Source: Serratia nevei
Lineage (GTDB): Bacteria; Pseudomonadota; Gammaproteobacteria; Enterobacterales; Enterobacteriaceae
Length of the DNA: 64,000 bases
Direction: 5' to 3'
Assembly (NCBI RefSeq): GCF_037948395.1
Contig: NZ_CP149940.1
Span: 434,001 to 498,000, forward strand
Part shown: positions 16,239-24,900 of the stretch, piece by piece
Position numbering within the stretch: position 1 is the first letter of the stretch
Layout: every line of letters begins with the position of its first letter
Position numbers and translations under genes: made by a program
Notes under the pieces: model-generated
What the model saw: the letters and a program-made list of their open reading frames with translations, nothing else
The model's database searches: none
Told to the model about the DNA's origin: nothing

Positions 16239-17098
16239 CAGTGCTGCGCCTCTTGCGAAGATTGCGCCAGCTGCTGCCGGCAGTAGTCGGTGTCCGAACA
16301 GACGAACATGCGGTTGCCCCGATCGTCGAGCACCACCTCGTCCAGGTAGCTGTGGCGCGAGCCGCACAGCGCACAGGGTTCGTCCCACTGCTGCACGCTG
16401 AACGGATGGTCGTCGAAGTCCAGGCTCTCCACCTTGGTGAAAGGCGGCAGGGCGTAGATGCGTTTCTCGCGCCCGGCGCCGAACAGCTGCAGCGCCGGCA
16501 TCATGTGCATTTTCGGGTTGTCGAATTTCGGGATCGGCGAAGGATCCATCACGTAGCGATCGTTGACCTTCACCGGGTAGGCGTAGGTGGTGGCGATATG
16601 GCCGTAGCGCGCGATGTCTTCATACAGCTTCACCTGCATCACGCCGTACTCCTCCAGCGCGTGCATCTTGCGGGTCTCGGTTTCGCGCGGCTCGATAAAG
16701 CGCAGCGGCTCCGGGATCGGCACCTGATAGATCAGGATCTGGTCTTCGCGCAGCGCGGTTTCCGGAATACGGTGACGGGTCTGGATCAGCGTGGCCTCCG
16801 GCGTGCGTTCGGTGGTTTCCACCCCGGCGACGCGCTGGAAGAAGCGGCGGATCGACACCGCGTTGGTGGTGTCGTCGGCGCCCTGGTCGATCACCTTCAG
16901 CACGTCGGCGCGGCCGATAACGCTGGCGGTGAGCTGAATGCCGCCGGTGCCCCAGCCGTAGGGCATCGGCATCTCGCGGCCGCCGAACGGCACCTGATAG
17001 CCGGGGATTGCCACCGCCTTCAGGATGGCGCGGCGGATCATGCGCTTGGTCTGCTCGTCCAGATAACCGAGGTTATAGCCGGTCAATACTTCACTCAT
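16238..17098 (-). CDS. phnJ: PhnJ, radical-SAM carbon-phosphorus lyase
   Basis: 286 residues. The C-terminal CALCGSRHSYLDE, VCSDTDYC cysteines (about 240-272) are the unusual CX2CX21CX5C set that holds the [4Fe-4S] cluster and the catalytic thiyl cysteine in the E. coli enzyme; all four are present. GQQ-type glycine-rich PYGWGTGGIQLTAS is also conserved. It cleaves the C-P bond of ribosyl phosphonate 5-phosphate, releasing the alkane. Its start overlaps the phnI 3' end by 8 bases. Confidence 0.97.
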   Translation of the reverse strand: MSEVLTGYNLGYLDEQTKRMIRRAILKAVAIPGYQVPFGGREMPMPYGWGTGGIQLTASVIGRADVLKVIDQGADDTTNAVSIRRFFQRVAGVETTERTPEATLIQTRHRIPETALREDQILIYQVPIPEPLRFIEPRETETRKMHALEEYGVMQVKLYEDIARYGHIATTYAYPVKVNDRYVMDPSPIPKFDNPKMHMMPALQLFGAGREKRIYALPPFTKVESLDFDDHPFSVQQWDEPCALCGSRHSYLDEVVLDDRGNRMFVCSDTDYCRQQLAQSSQEAQH

Positions 17099-18176
17099 CG
17101 CGGGCCTCCTGACGCTCGCTGTATTCCTGTCGCAGCCGCTTGAGCAGCTCCAGTTCGGCCTGGAAGTCGACGTAGTGCGGCAGCTTGAGATGGGAGACGA
17201 AGCCGGCGGCCTCGACGTTGTCGGCGTGGGCCAGCACGAACTCTTCGTCCTGCGCCGGGCCGGCGACGCCTTCGCCGTAGTCGGGGCTCTGCAATGCGCG
17301 GTCCACCAACGCCATCGCCATCGCCTTGCGTTCGGCGCGGCCGAACACCAGCCCGTAACCGCGGGTGAAGTGCGGCGGATGGTCCTTGGGATCGACGAAG
17401 CCGTTGACCATTTCGCACTCGGTCAGCAGGATTTCGCCGATATCGATGGCGAAACCGAGCTCTTCAGGCACGATCTCCACCGAAACGTGGCCGGTGCGGA
17501 TCTCGCCGGCGAACGGGTGGTTGCGGCCGTAGCCGCGCTGGGTGGCGTAGCCGAGCGCCAGCAGAAAACCTTCGTCGCCGCGCACCAGCTGCTGCAGGCG
17601 CGCCGAGCGCGAGCAGGGGTAAACCGGCGGGTTGCGGGTGATGTCGTCCGGCGTGCTGCCGTCGTCCTGTTCCTCGCGCGCCAGCTGCTGGCGACACAAC
17701 AGATCGAACACGTGGCTGCAGTTGTCCGGCAGCGGTTCGTCGGCCTGCGGCGCACGCGGCGCCTCGCCTTCCGCCAGCAGCGCGAAGTCCAGCAGCCGGT
17801 GGGTGTAGTCGTAGGTCGGCCCCAGCACCTGCCCGCCGGGCAAGTCCTTGTAAACCGCCGAGATGCGCCGCTCCAGCCGCATGTTTTCGCTGGCCAGCGG
17901 CTCGCTGACCGCCAGGCGCGGCAGGGTGGTGCGGTAGGCGCGCAGCAGGAAGATCGCCTCCACCAGATCGCCGCTGGCCTGTTTGATGGCCAGCGCCGCC
18001 AGCTCGCGATCGTAGATGCCGCCTTCGGTCATCACCCGATCCACCGCCAGCCCCAGCTGCTGTTCGATTTGTTCCGCGCCGATCGCCAGCAGCGCGTCGT
18101 CGCCGCGCCGCAGCTGTTCCTGCAGCTGATGGGCGGCCTCAATGGCTTTTTCGCCCCCTTTTACCGCTACGTACAT
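17091..18176 (-). CDS. phnI: PhnI, purine nucleosidase-like subunit of C-P lyase core
   Basis: 361 residues beginning MYVAVKGGEKAI, the family start; ATG 18176 overlaps the phnH stop (TGATG). PhnI with PhnG, PhnH and PhnL attaches phosphonate to the ribose of ATP with loss of adenine. The ELALAIKQASGDLVEAIFLLRAYRTTLPRL region and HVSVEIVPEELGFAIDIGEI are strongly PhnI-like. Length is slightly above the E. coli protein. Confidence 0.96.
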   Translation of the reverse strand: MYVAVKGGEKAIEAAHQLQEQLRRGDDALLAIGAEQIEQQLGLAVDRVMTEGGIYDRELAALAIKQASGDLVEAIFLLRAYRTTLPRLAVSEPLASENMRLERRISAVYKDLPGGQVLGPTYDYTHRLLDFALLAEGEAPRAPQADEPLPDNCSHVFDLLCRQQLAREEQDDGSTPDDITRNPPVYPCSRSARLQQLVRGDEGFLLALGYATQRGYGRNHPFAGEIRTGHVSVEIVPEELGFAIDIGEILLTECEMVNGFVDPKDHPPHFTRGYGLVFGRAERKAMAMALVDRALQSPDYGEGVAGPAQDEEFVLAHADNVEAAGFVSHLKLPHYVDFQAELELLKRLRQEYSERQEARDE

Positions 18177-18757
18177 CAGCACACCTCCACGCGGGTGGTC
18201 CGCGGGATCGCCAGCAGGCGATCGCCGCAGGTCAGCAAGATATCCAGCCCCAGCGGGAAGCGCTGCGGGCGGTTGACCAAATAATCCAGCAGCGCCGGCG
18301 GCAGGCGTGGCGCAATCAGGCGTTGGCTCTCGATGCCGGGGCCGGTCAGGCGCAGCGCGGCGCCGTTCTCCAGCTCGCTGAGCTGCACGATGACCGTGGC
18401 GCCGAACTCCGGCGAGATTTCCGTGCCGTGCGGCAACGCCTGCAGATCGGCGGCCTGCAACTGCTCATCGAACAGGGCAAAACAGACCTCCTGCGCCGTG
18501 GTGGCCAGCGGCGCACCGCTGTGAAAACGAATGTTTGTTAGCACTTGCTCACTTTTTAGCGCCGCGCACAGCTGCAGCGGCGTTTCCTGATCGGCCAGCG
18601 TCAGCAGCGCGGCGGTGCTGGCGGCGTTCAGCGGCGCCCAGGCCGGGCCGTTCGGCAGCGTCACCCGGTGGCCCGGTTCGCTCAAGGCTTTAAGAATCAA
18701 ACGGAAAGCGTGCTGCGATTGATCTATCGGTTGCTCAAAACCGGTCAATAAACTCAT
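18176..18757 (-). CDS. phnH: PhnH, C-P lyase core subunit
   Basis: 193 residues, matching E. coli PhnH (194). Features include FRLILKALSEPGHRVTLP near the N-terminus, LPHGTEISPEFGATVIVQ and LTGPGIESQRLIAPRLPPALLD. PhnH has a PLP-transferase-like fold without cofactor and sits on the outside of the PhnGHI assembly. The start follows the phnG stop by 3 bases. Confidence 0.95.
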   Translation of the reverse strand: MSLLTGFEQPIDQSQHAFRLILKALSEPGHRVTLPNGPAWAPLNAASTAALLTLADQETPLQLCAALKSEQVLTNIRFHSGAPLATTAQEVCFALFDEQLQAADLQALPHGTEISPEFGATVIVQLSELENGAALRLTGPGIESQRLIAPRLPPALLDYLVNRPQRFPLGLDILLTCGDRLLAIPRTTRVEVC

Positions 18758-18760
18758 GGC

Positions 18761-19204
18761 TTAATCCCCTCGCACCAGCGTAAAGAAGTCCACCCGGCTG
18801 GCGGCGATCGCCCGGGCGCGCAGCTGGCGCTGTTCGTGCTGCAGCGCGGCCAGCGGCGCGATCAGCTGTTGTTGCAGGCGTTCGCCGTGTTCCGGCTGTT
18901 GCAGCAGCGCATCGGCCAGCGCGCACAGCTCGGCGTGCGCCTTGTCGCGCCCGGCGATATAGCTGTAGCCGTAGCCGCCGTTGTCCAGCTGCACCACCGC
19001 GCGGGTGACCGTCATGTCCCCCAGCACGAAGCGGCGGCCGGTGGCGCCCATGCGCCCCTGCAGCTGGGCCAGGCCGATCTCCGGCGCGCGGATGCTGCGG
19101 TAACACGGGCTGAGGTTCAGCGCCTGCCAGTGGCTGCGCAGCTGCTCGGGCCGGCTGTGCGCCAGCACCGACATCCAGCGTTGTCTCGACTCTAAGGCTT
19201 GCAT
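18761..19204 (-). CDS. phnG: PhnG, C-P lyase core subunit
   Basis: 147 residues (E. coli PhnG 150). RQRWMSVLAHS at the N-terminus, RAPEIGLAQLQGRMGATGRRF and the glycine-tyrosine repeat GGYGYSYIAGRDKAHAELCALADALL are typical. It forms the core octamer with PhnH, PhnI and PhnJ. Its ATG abuts the phnF stop with no spacer. Confidence 0.95.
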   Translation of the reverse strand: MQALESRQRWMSVLAHSRPEQLRSHWQALNLSPCYRSIRAPEIGLAQLQGRMGATGRRFVLGDMTVTRAVVQLDNGGYGYSYIAGRDKAHAELCALADALLQQPEHGERLQQQLIAPLAALQHEQRQLRARAIAASRVDFFTLVRGD

Positions 19205-19933
19205 TCAGTGCTCCATCGTCAGTTCAATCATGTCGGCGCGGGCCAGGCTGACGGAGTATTCCGCCACGTCTTCGCCGCCGCTGCGGACGTTAAGGGTGCG
19301 CACGCACAGCAGCGGCGCGTGGGTGGCGATCTCCAGCAGCCGGCTCTCTTTGGCCTGCGCGCGGCGCGCGCTGATGCGCGTCTGGCGGCGGGTCAGCGGC
19401 TGCTGGAGGTGCTGTTCGATAAACTGGTGCAGCGAACCGCTGTGGAACTGCTGCAGCGCCGGCCACCAGTCCAGATCGGGCAGATAGTGGTCGATCACGC
19501 TCATCGGCACGCCGTTGACCCGGCGCAGGGTGCGCAGGTGGATCACCATTTCGCCCTCTTCACGCGAGAGTGCGCTGGCGACATGCCCATTGCACGGGCG
19601 CAAGACAGCGAGTAAGCGCTCACTGGTGGGGTGGCTGCCCTGCTCGAACAGGTTCTGGCTGAAGCGGGTATTGGCGTGCAGCGGATAGTCGTAAGGCCGC
19701 ATCAGCACCAGAATGCCGACGCCGTGGCGGCGCTGCAGCCAGCCGCGCTCCACCAGCTGATCCACCGCGCGGCGCAGGGTGTGGCGATTGACCTGGTAAC
19801 GCTCGGCCAGCTGCTGTTCCGAAGGCAGGTAGTCGCCACAGCGGTACTGCGTGCGCAGCTCCTGTTCCAGCTGCGCGGCGATCTGCTGATAGCGGGTGGG
19901 ATAAGTGGTCGGATGTCTAGATAACTCCATCAT
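19205..19933 (-). CDS. phnF: PhnF, GntR/HutC-family regulator of the phn operon
   Basis: 242 residues: an N-terminal winged helix (about 13-80, with YLPSEQQLAERYQVNRHTLRRAVDQLVERGWL) and a C-terminal UTRA ligand domain of the HutC group. First gene of the phn operon, as in E. coli, where PhnF is considered a repressor or ligand sensor. It is followed directly by phnG. A candidate Pho box lies upstream at 20075-20092. Confidence 0.93.
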   Translation of the reverse strand: MMELSRHPTTYPTRYQQIAAQLEQELRTQYRCGDYLPSEQQLAERYQVNRHTLRRAVDQLVERGWLQRRHGVGILVLMRPYDYPLHANTRFSQNLFEQGSHPTSERLLAVLRPCNGHVASALSREEGEMVIHLRTLRRVNGVPMSVIDHYLPDLDWWPALQQFHSGSLHQFIEQHLQQPLTRRQTRISARRAQAKESRLLEIATHAPLLCVRTLNVRSGGEDVAEYSVSLARADMIELTMEH

Positions 19934-20074
19934 AATAAAAACCTCGTCATACCGATGGCTGTGCGATGAAGGCGGAAGCGGTGCGTTTCATCGGGCGTCT
20001 ACCCTGTGGTTTTCAAGTTGGCATCATGGTGCCGGGCGCAGATGACAATCGCGTTACGCCTCGGTGGCGAACAG

Positions 20075-20092
20075 ATGAACTATTTAGGACAG
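20075..20092 (-). promoter_or_regulatory. Candidate Pho box upstream of phnF
   Basis: Minus-strand CTGTCCTAAATAGTTCAT agrees with the 18-bp Pho box CTGTCATAAATCTGTCAT at 14 of 18 positions, with two 7-bp repeats spaced 11 bases apart. It lies about 140 bases upstream of the phnF start, in the only promoter region of the operon. PhoB control of phn genes under phosphate starvation is established in E. coli; occupancy here is inference. Confidence 0.45.
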
Positions 20093-20160
20093 CCCGGGCG
20101 TGCACGGGCGGCGGCGGCGCGCTATGCTGGCGCCACTGTTGACTGACTCTGGCCGCGACC

Positions 20161-21216
20161 ATGCCGCAACCTCTGAACGCCCCCGAACACGCCCCACGCT
20201 CCTGGCCGCTGTGGAAACCGATCCTGTTTCTGCTGGTGGTGGCCGTCGGCCTCTACTACGTCAAATGGCAGCCTTACTACGGCAAGGCGTTCGTAGCGGC
20301 GGACAGCCACTCGATCGGCAAATCGATCCTGGCCGACGGCGCCGCGAGCCCCTGGCTGGCGGCCTGGCAGTACGCGCTGGTCTACTTCACCGCAGTATGG
20401 AAGGCGGCGCTGCTCGGGGTGCTGTTAGGTTCGCTGGTGCAGGTGCTGATCCCGCGCGACTGGCTGGCGCGCACGCTTGGCCACCGGCGTTTTTCCGGCA
20501 CCGTGCTGGGGGCGCTGATCGCGCTGCCGGGCATGATGTGCACCTGCTGCGCTGCGCCGGTCGCCGCCGGCATGCGCCGCCAGTCGGTGTCCAGCGGCGC
20601 CGCGCTGGCCTTTTGGCTCGCCAACCCGGTATTGAACCCGGCGACGTTGGTGTTTATGGGGTTTGTGCTCGGTTGGCCGTTCGCCGCCATCCGCCTGGTG
20701 GCGGGCGTGGTGATGGTGCTGGGCATCGCCTGGCTGGTGCAGCGCATGACGGCCAACGACCCGCAGCCCGCCGCGCCGCAGCCTTTGGTGCTGACGGCGC
20801 AGAGCGACGAGCGGCCGTTCCTCGCCCGCTGGGGGAAAGCGCTGTGGGCGCTGTTTTGGTCGACCATCCCGATCTACGTGCTGGCGGTGCTGGCGCTGGG
20901 GGCAGCGCGGGTCTGGCTGTTCCCGCATGCCGACGGCGCCGTCGACAATAGCCTGCTGTGGATCATCGGCCTGGCGATCGTCGGCTGCCTGTTCGTTATC
21001 CCCACCGCGGCGGAAATCCCGATCGTGCAGACCATGATGCTGGCGGGCATGGGCGCAGGCCCGGCGCTGGCGCTGCTGATGACCCTGCCGGCAGTCAGCC
21101 TGCCTTCGCTGCTGATGCTCAACAAGGCCTTCTCCGCCCGGGCGCTGTGCCTGACGGCGGCGCTGGTGGCGCTGTGCGGCGTGCTGACCGGCGTGGTGGG
21201 GATGGGGTTGGTGTAA
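20161..21216 (+). CDS. yraQ: YraQ, UPF0718 family permease
   Basis: 351 residues with about eight membrane spans, close to E. coli YraQ in length and pattern (YYVKWQPYYGKAF, GMMCTCCAAPVAAGMRRQ, TAAEIPIVQTMMLAGMG). The CTCC cysteine motif inside a membrane segment is conserved in this ArsP/UPF0718-related group, which includes organoarsenical or metal-related transporters; the substrate here is unknown. No clear ribosome site precedes the ATG. It is divergent from phnF and shares the upstream region carrying the Pho box. Confidence 0.88.
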   Translation: MPQPLNAPEHAPRSWPLWKPILFLLVVAVGLYYVKWQPYYGKAFVAADSHSIGKSILADGAASPWLAAWQYALVYFTAVWKAALLGVLLGSLVQVLIPRDWLARTLGHRRFSGTVLGALIALPGMMCTCCAAPVAAGMRRQSVSSGAALAFWLANPVLNPATLVFMGFVLGWPFAAIRLVAGVVMVLGIAWLVQRMTANDPQPAAPQPLVLTAQSDERPFLARWGKALWALFWSTIPIYVLAVLALGAARVWLFPHADGAVDNSLLWIIGLAIVGCLFVIPTAAEIPIVQTMMLAGMGAGPALALLMTLPAVSLPSLLMLNKAFSARALCLTAALVALCGVLTGVVGMGLV

Positions 21217-21257
21217 CTGATTCATGACCCGATGCTGTCTCAATGGAGGAGATGGAA

Positions 21258-21449
21258 ATGGAACAGCGGAATAAACCTGAAATGGACGTAGAGGCGATGT
21301 TGTTGGAGCAAGCGTTGCGTGAAAGGGTGGATGCCGCCCTTGAACGCTTAAGAAACGGCACCGCGGTTTATCTCAGCCATTCGGAGGTAGAAAAACGAAT
21401 GGCTTTATTTAAAGCGAAAATATGGGAACGTTATCGGCGGGGGTGTTGA
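21258..21449 (+). CDS. Small hypothetical protein, possibly an orphan type II antitoxin
   Basis: 63 residues from ATG 21258, preferred to two earlier in-frame ATGs because GGAGGAG lies about 7 bases upstream. The sequence is charged and helical (LLEQALRERVDAALERLRNG) and ends with HSEVEKRMALFKAKIWERY, a pattern seen in RelB/ParD/StbD-type antitoxins that have short linear toxin-binding tails. No toxin ORF follows: the next 480 bases are non-coding. The antitoxin idea is inference from composition and motif only. It sits at the left edge of the AT-rich island. Confidence 0.5.
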   Translation: MEQRNKPEMDVEAMLLEQALRERVDAALERLRNGTAVYLSHSEVEKRMALFKAKIWERYRRGC

Positions 21450-21930
21450 GGGGGATTGGTTCAGGGCTGGGCTGGCAGCGTTTACGGGGAGTAGGTCACT
21501 GGCAGTTGGTGGTCGGCTTTGAGTGAAAAGCGGACATTGGCCTTATAGGATACCTGAACCGTTCACTGAGAATTCTCTAAAAGTGAATGGATTAGTTAAG
21601 CGGATACTTACAAAGGGCCAGCCAGTTCCACACAACGCGGTTTTGACTGAGTACGGCAAGTGCGGATGCCGTGCAGGTTTCTAGGATGTTGGAAGCCATA
21701 CGCTACGCAAGAGCAAGGGGCAGTCCAACTATAGGGCAGGATCGTCTACCGGGGTGGGGTCAGTCCAAAAATGACTCTGAGGTGTCTGTTAGACCCGTGT
21801 CGATTCATGCAACTATATAGGGCATGCTACTAAAAAAAGTAGGATCTATTTCTCCAGTAGTGAATTGAATATCGTCTGAGTTTGTTTTTGAATGAACACA
21901 GCACAACTAAACTTTAAGGTTAATTTTTAG
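21450..21930. other. 481-bp gene-free left flank of the inserted island
   Basis: No convincing gene. It contains the left copy of an imperfect 28-bp repeat (21511-21538, GGTCGGCTTTGAGTGAAAAG and following CGGACATT) that recurs at 26881-26908. A 35-codon minus-strand ORF (21592-21699) was seen but has no recognisable features. The segment looks like a patchwork of remnants and no tRNA gene or integrase is visible. Confidence 0.55.
21511..21538 (+). repeat. Imperfect direct repeat, left copy, flanking the helicase gene
   Basis: 28 bases starting GGTCGGCTTTGAGTGAAAAG, then CGGACATT. They agree with 26881-26908 at 24 of 28 positions in the same orientation. The two copies bracket the 1589-residue ATPase-helicase gene. 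Confidence 0.6.
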
Positions 21931-24900
21931 ATGAAATCGCATGAAGATGGATTGACCGAACAGGAAAAAGAATGGTTTTACGCCCTAATGCAAGATCGTG
22001 CGGATAATGCTAACACTCTGGAAAAACCATCAATGCGTGGTATCCAGCGCAGCGTTGTGGACAAGTATTCCGACCAGGCGCATTTCATCTACGAGCTTTT
22101 GCAAAACGCAGATGATGTCGGAGCAACATCGGTGAGCTTCCGCCTTGATCAAGATGGACTTTATTTCATTCATAATGGCTCTATTCACTTTTCCGTATCT
22201 GACCCGCACTGTGAAGGTGAAGACGCTGGCAACGGTGCTTTAGGACATATTAATTCAATCACCTCCATCGCTAACTCAAGTAAGACGGAGGCGTCTATAG
22301 GTAAGTTCGGTGTAGGATTTAAAGCTGTCTTTCAATACACGCAAACCCCACACATATACGACCCTGGAATTCGTTTTAAGATCGAACGTTTCATCGTGCC
22401 GCAGATGCTAAATGCTGACCTTGATTGGCGCAATGCTTCAGATACCGTTTTTTTCTTTCCGTTTGACCATAAAGAAAAAACGCCCCTGGAGAGCTACAAC
22501 GAAATTTTTGAAAAATTGAAATCGCTTGAATTTCCTGTCTTATTCCTTTCGACGTTAAAATCGGTATCCTTTACCGTAGGTGAAACTACTGGCAGATATA
22601 CTAAAAAAATTGTAGAGGAACTGGAGCAAGAAGACATTCTGGCGCAAAAACTGGTGCTGACATTAGAAGTGGGTGACAGTAAGGCTATTCATCAATTACT
22701 CCTGTTTACACACAATCACGCGAACAGAAATGTCTGCACAATCGGGTATGCAATTGGAGAAGACGGGAAACTCGAGCCTGTTGAACATCCAGCGTTCTGT
22801 TTTTTCCCGACCAAAGAAATAACGCATCTGAAATTTATCCTTCACGCGCCATTTCTGTTAACGGATAGTCGTGAAGGTATCAAAGCAGGAGAAAAGCATA
22901 ACCAGCAACTGATTCAGCAGCTGGCGAAACTTACAGCGGATAGTTTACCCATTATTCGTGATAAAAAACTGCTCGATGATGGCATCTTTGACATTATTCC
23001 CTATGACGAAAGTCAGTTCAGTGAACTAGACGACCGGAGAAAAATTTCGTTCAAGCCGTTCTATTCTGCTATCAAAACCAAACTCCAGACCGACACGTTG
23101 CTCCCCGCCGCCAATGCCAACTACTCACCAAAAAACTGCTCCTATTGGGCAGCAGACAGTGAACTGGTTGAATTATTCTCTGACATGCAACTGGCGCAAT
23201 TGACGGGTACAGAGAACGCGAGCTGGATTTTTCGTAGTCGTGGCAAGAAAGACGTACAAAATGTTAATAAGGCCCTGGCCGAATACATCGACGGTGGCGA
23301 TGCTAGGGTATGGTCAATAAGAGAACCTAATCTGATCGTATCAAGTCTTGATCCCGAAGCTACCCTTAAGAAAATTACCGCTGACTTCATCGCCAGCCAA
23401 TCAATAGAATGGCTGCACAGACTCTATATATACCTTGCCGGACGCGATTCTTACCAAAAATTTGTGAAAGATAAACCTATCTTTCTTGACCAGCAAGGTC
23501 AGGCAATCCCGGCCTTTGACGCCTGGAATCAACTCATCCTGTTTCTACCAGACGACGATATTGACGGCTACAAGACCGTCAACGCCGAATTGCTGTCCGA
23601 CGAGAGCACTCGTGAGTTTATTGAAAAATTTGGAATCAAGAAGCCAAGCCTGCGTGATGAGATCTACAACAAGATCCTCCCGGCCTATAACAGCACCAGC
23701 AGCCCTGTTAACGCAGACAACCATTTCGGCCGATTCTTCCGTTACTTCAAAGAGTGTAAAAACGAAGACGTTTCAGAATTTATTAAGCTTATTAAGGATA
23801 GGGCTTTTCTTCTCTACACAACGGCTGGGAAAAATGAGTTTTCTCATGGCAAAGCCGATGACATCTATATGCCGACCGAGGATTTGCAAACCTGGTTCAC
23901 GACCAAGCCAGAAACACCATTTCTGTTTTTGGACAAATACCACGAGATGTTTAGCGAAAAAGAATATCCTGCACTCAAGGACTTTTTCAAAAAACTGGGA
24001 ATTGCGGATCGCCCTAAAATAATCACCGAAGAGCGCTATATTGAGTGGCAAGAGCGGCGCGATCGACACTTATCCTTAGAGGGACATTCGCACAAGCTGT
24101 ATGAAAAAAACCTTGATGGCTGTCAGCAGATCATGGCAAATATTGACTTGCCACGGTCACTCCTGCTGTGGAAATTACTTCCACAATTCATTCACCAGCT
24201 TAGCGGCAAGCATGTATGGTTTTATTATACAAATCGAAGCGAGTCTTACGAATCCGCAGAGCAAGAAAAATTGCGTACAGCCCGTTGGATCCTTGATAAG
24301 GATGGAGCATGGGTTTCAGCCAAAGAGATCACGATTCAAACGCTTGCAGAGCAATACGACATAGTCAGTGCAGAAGCAAAGATGCTCATCAACTTTTTGC
24401 ACATTCGCGATGAGACACATTTAAGCCCCGAGGAAGCCAGAAAAATTAGACTGGCGGATGCAATTGAACACTCCGGTTTGTCAGAGGACGAAATCCGCAT
24501 AGCGATTGAAGATGCTAAGCGAAAAAAGCAAGATTCATCCCAACCCATCGTGGAGCCCGTTGACAAAGATCAGCCAGCGGCCGACTCACCATTCATCCGT
24601 GATATTGCTCGACGCCGTCCATCCATCCAGGACACCCACTCGGATGGCCCGCAGAAAGACGATTCTGCGGTAGCAGATCGTCAAAGCGACGAAAGTATAG
24701 ACACAGACGATTACACGCCAAAAACGGTTGACTACGGCAAAAAAATTGACTTGGCCAAAGACCGTTATGCCAGTGAAATTGACTGTCTGGAGCATGAGCA
24801 GACGTTATATGACAAGGCCAACGAATTACCTCGTTACAGTTATGGCTGGTTTCTGGCTTTGTTGGAACTTGAGTGCTTAGCAACCAGAACAAAGAATGCT

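Noticed and set aside
21592..21699. 35-codon minus-strand ORF at the left edge of the island
   Set aside because: No ribosome site of quality, no similarity that I recognise, and codon pattern gives no support.
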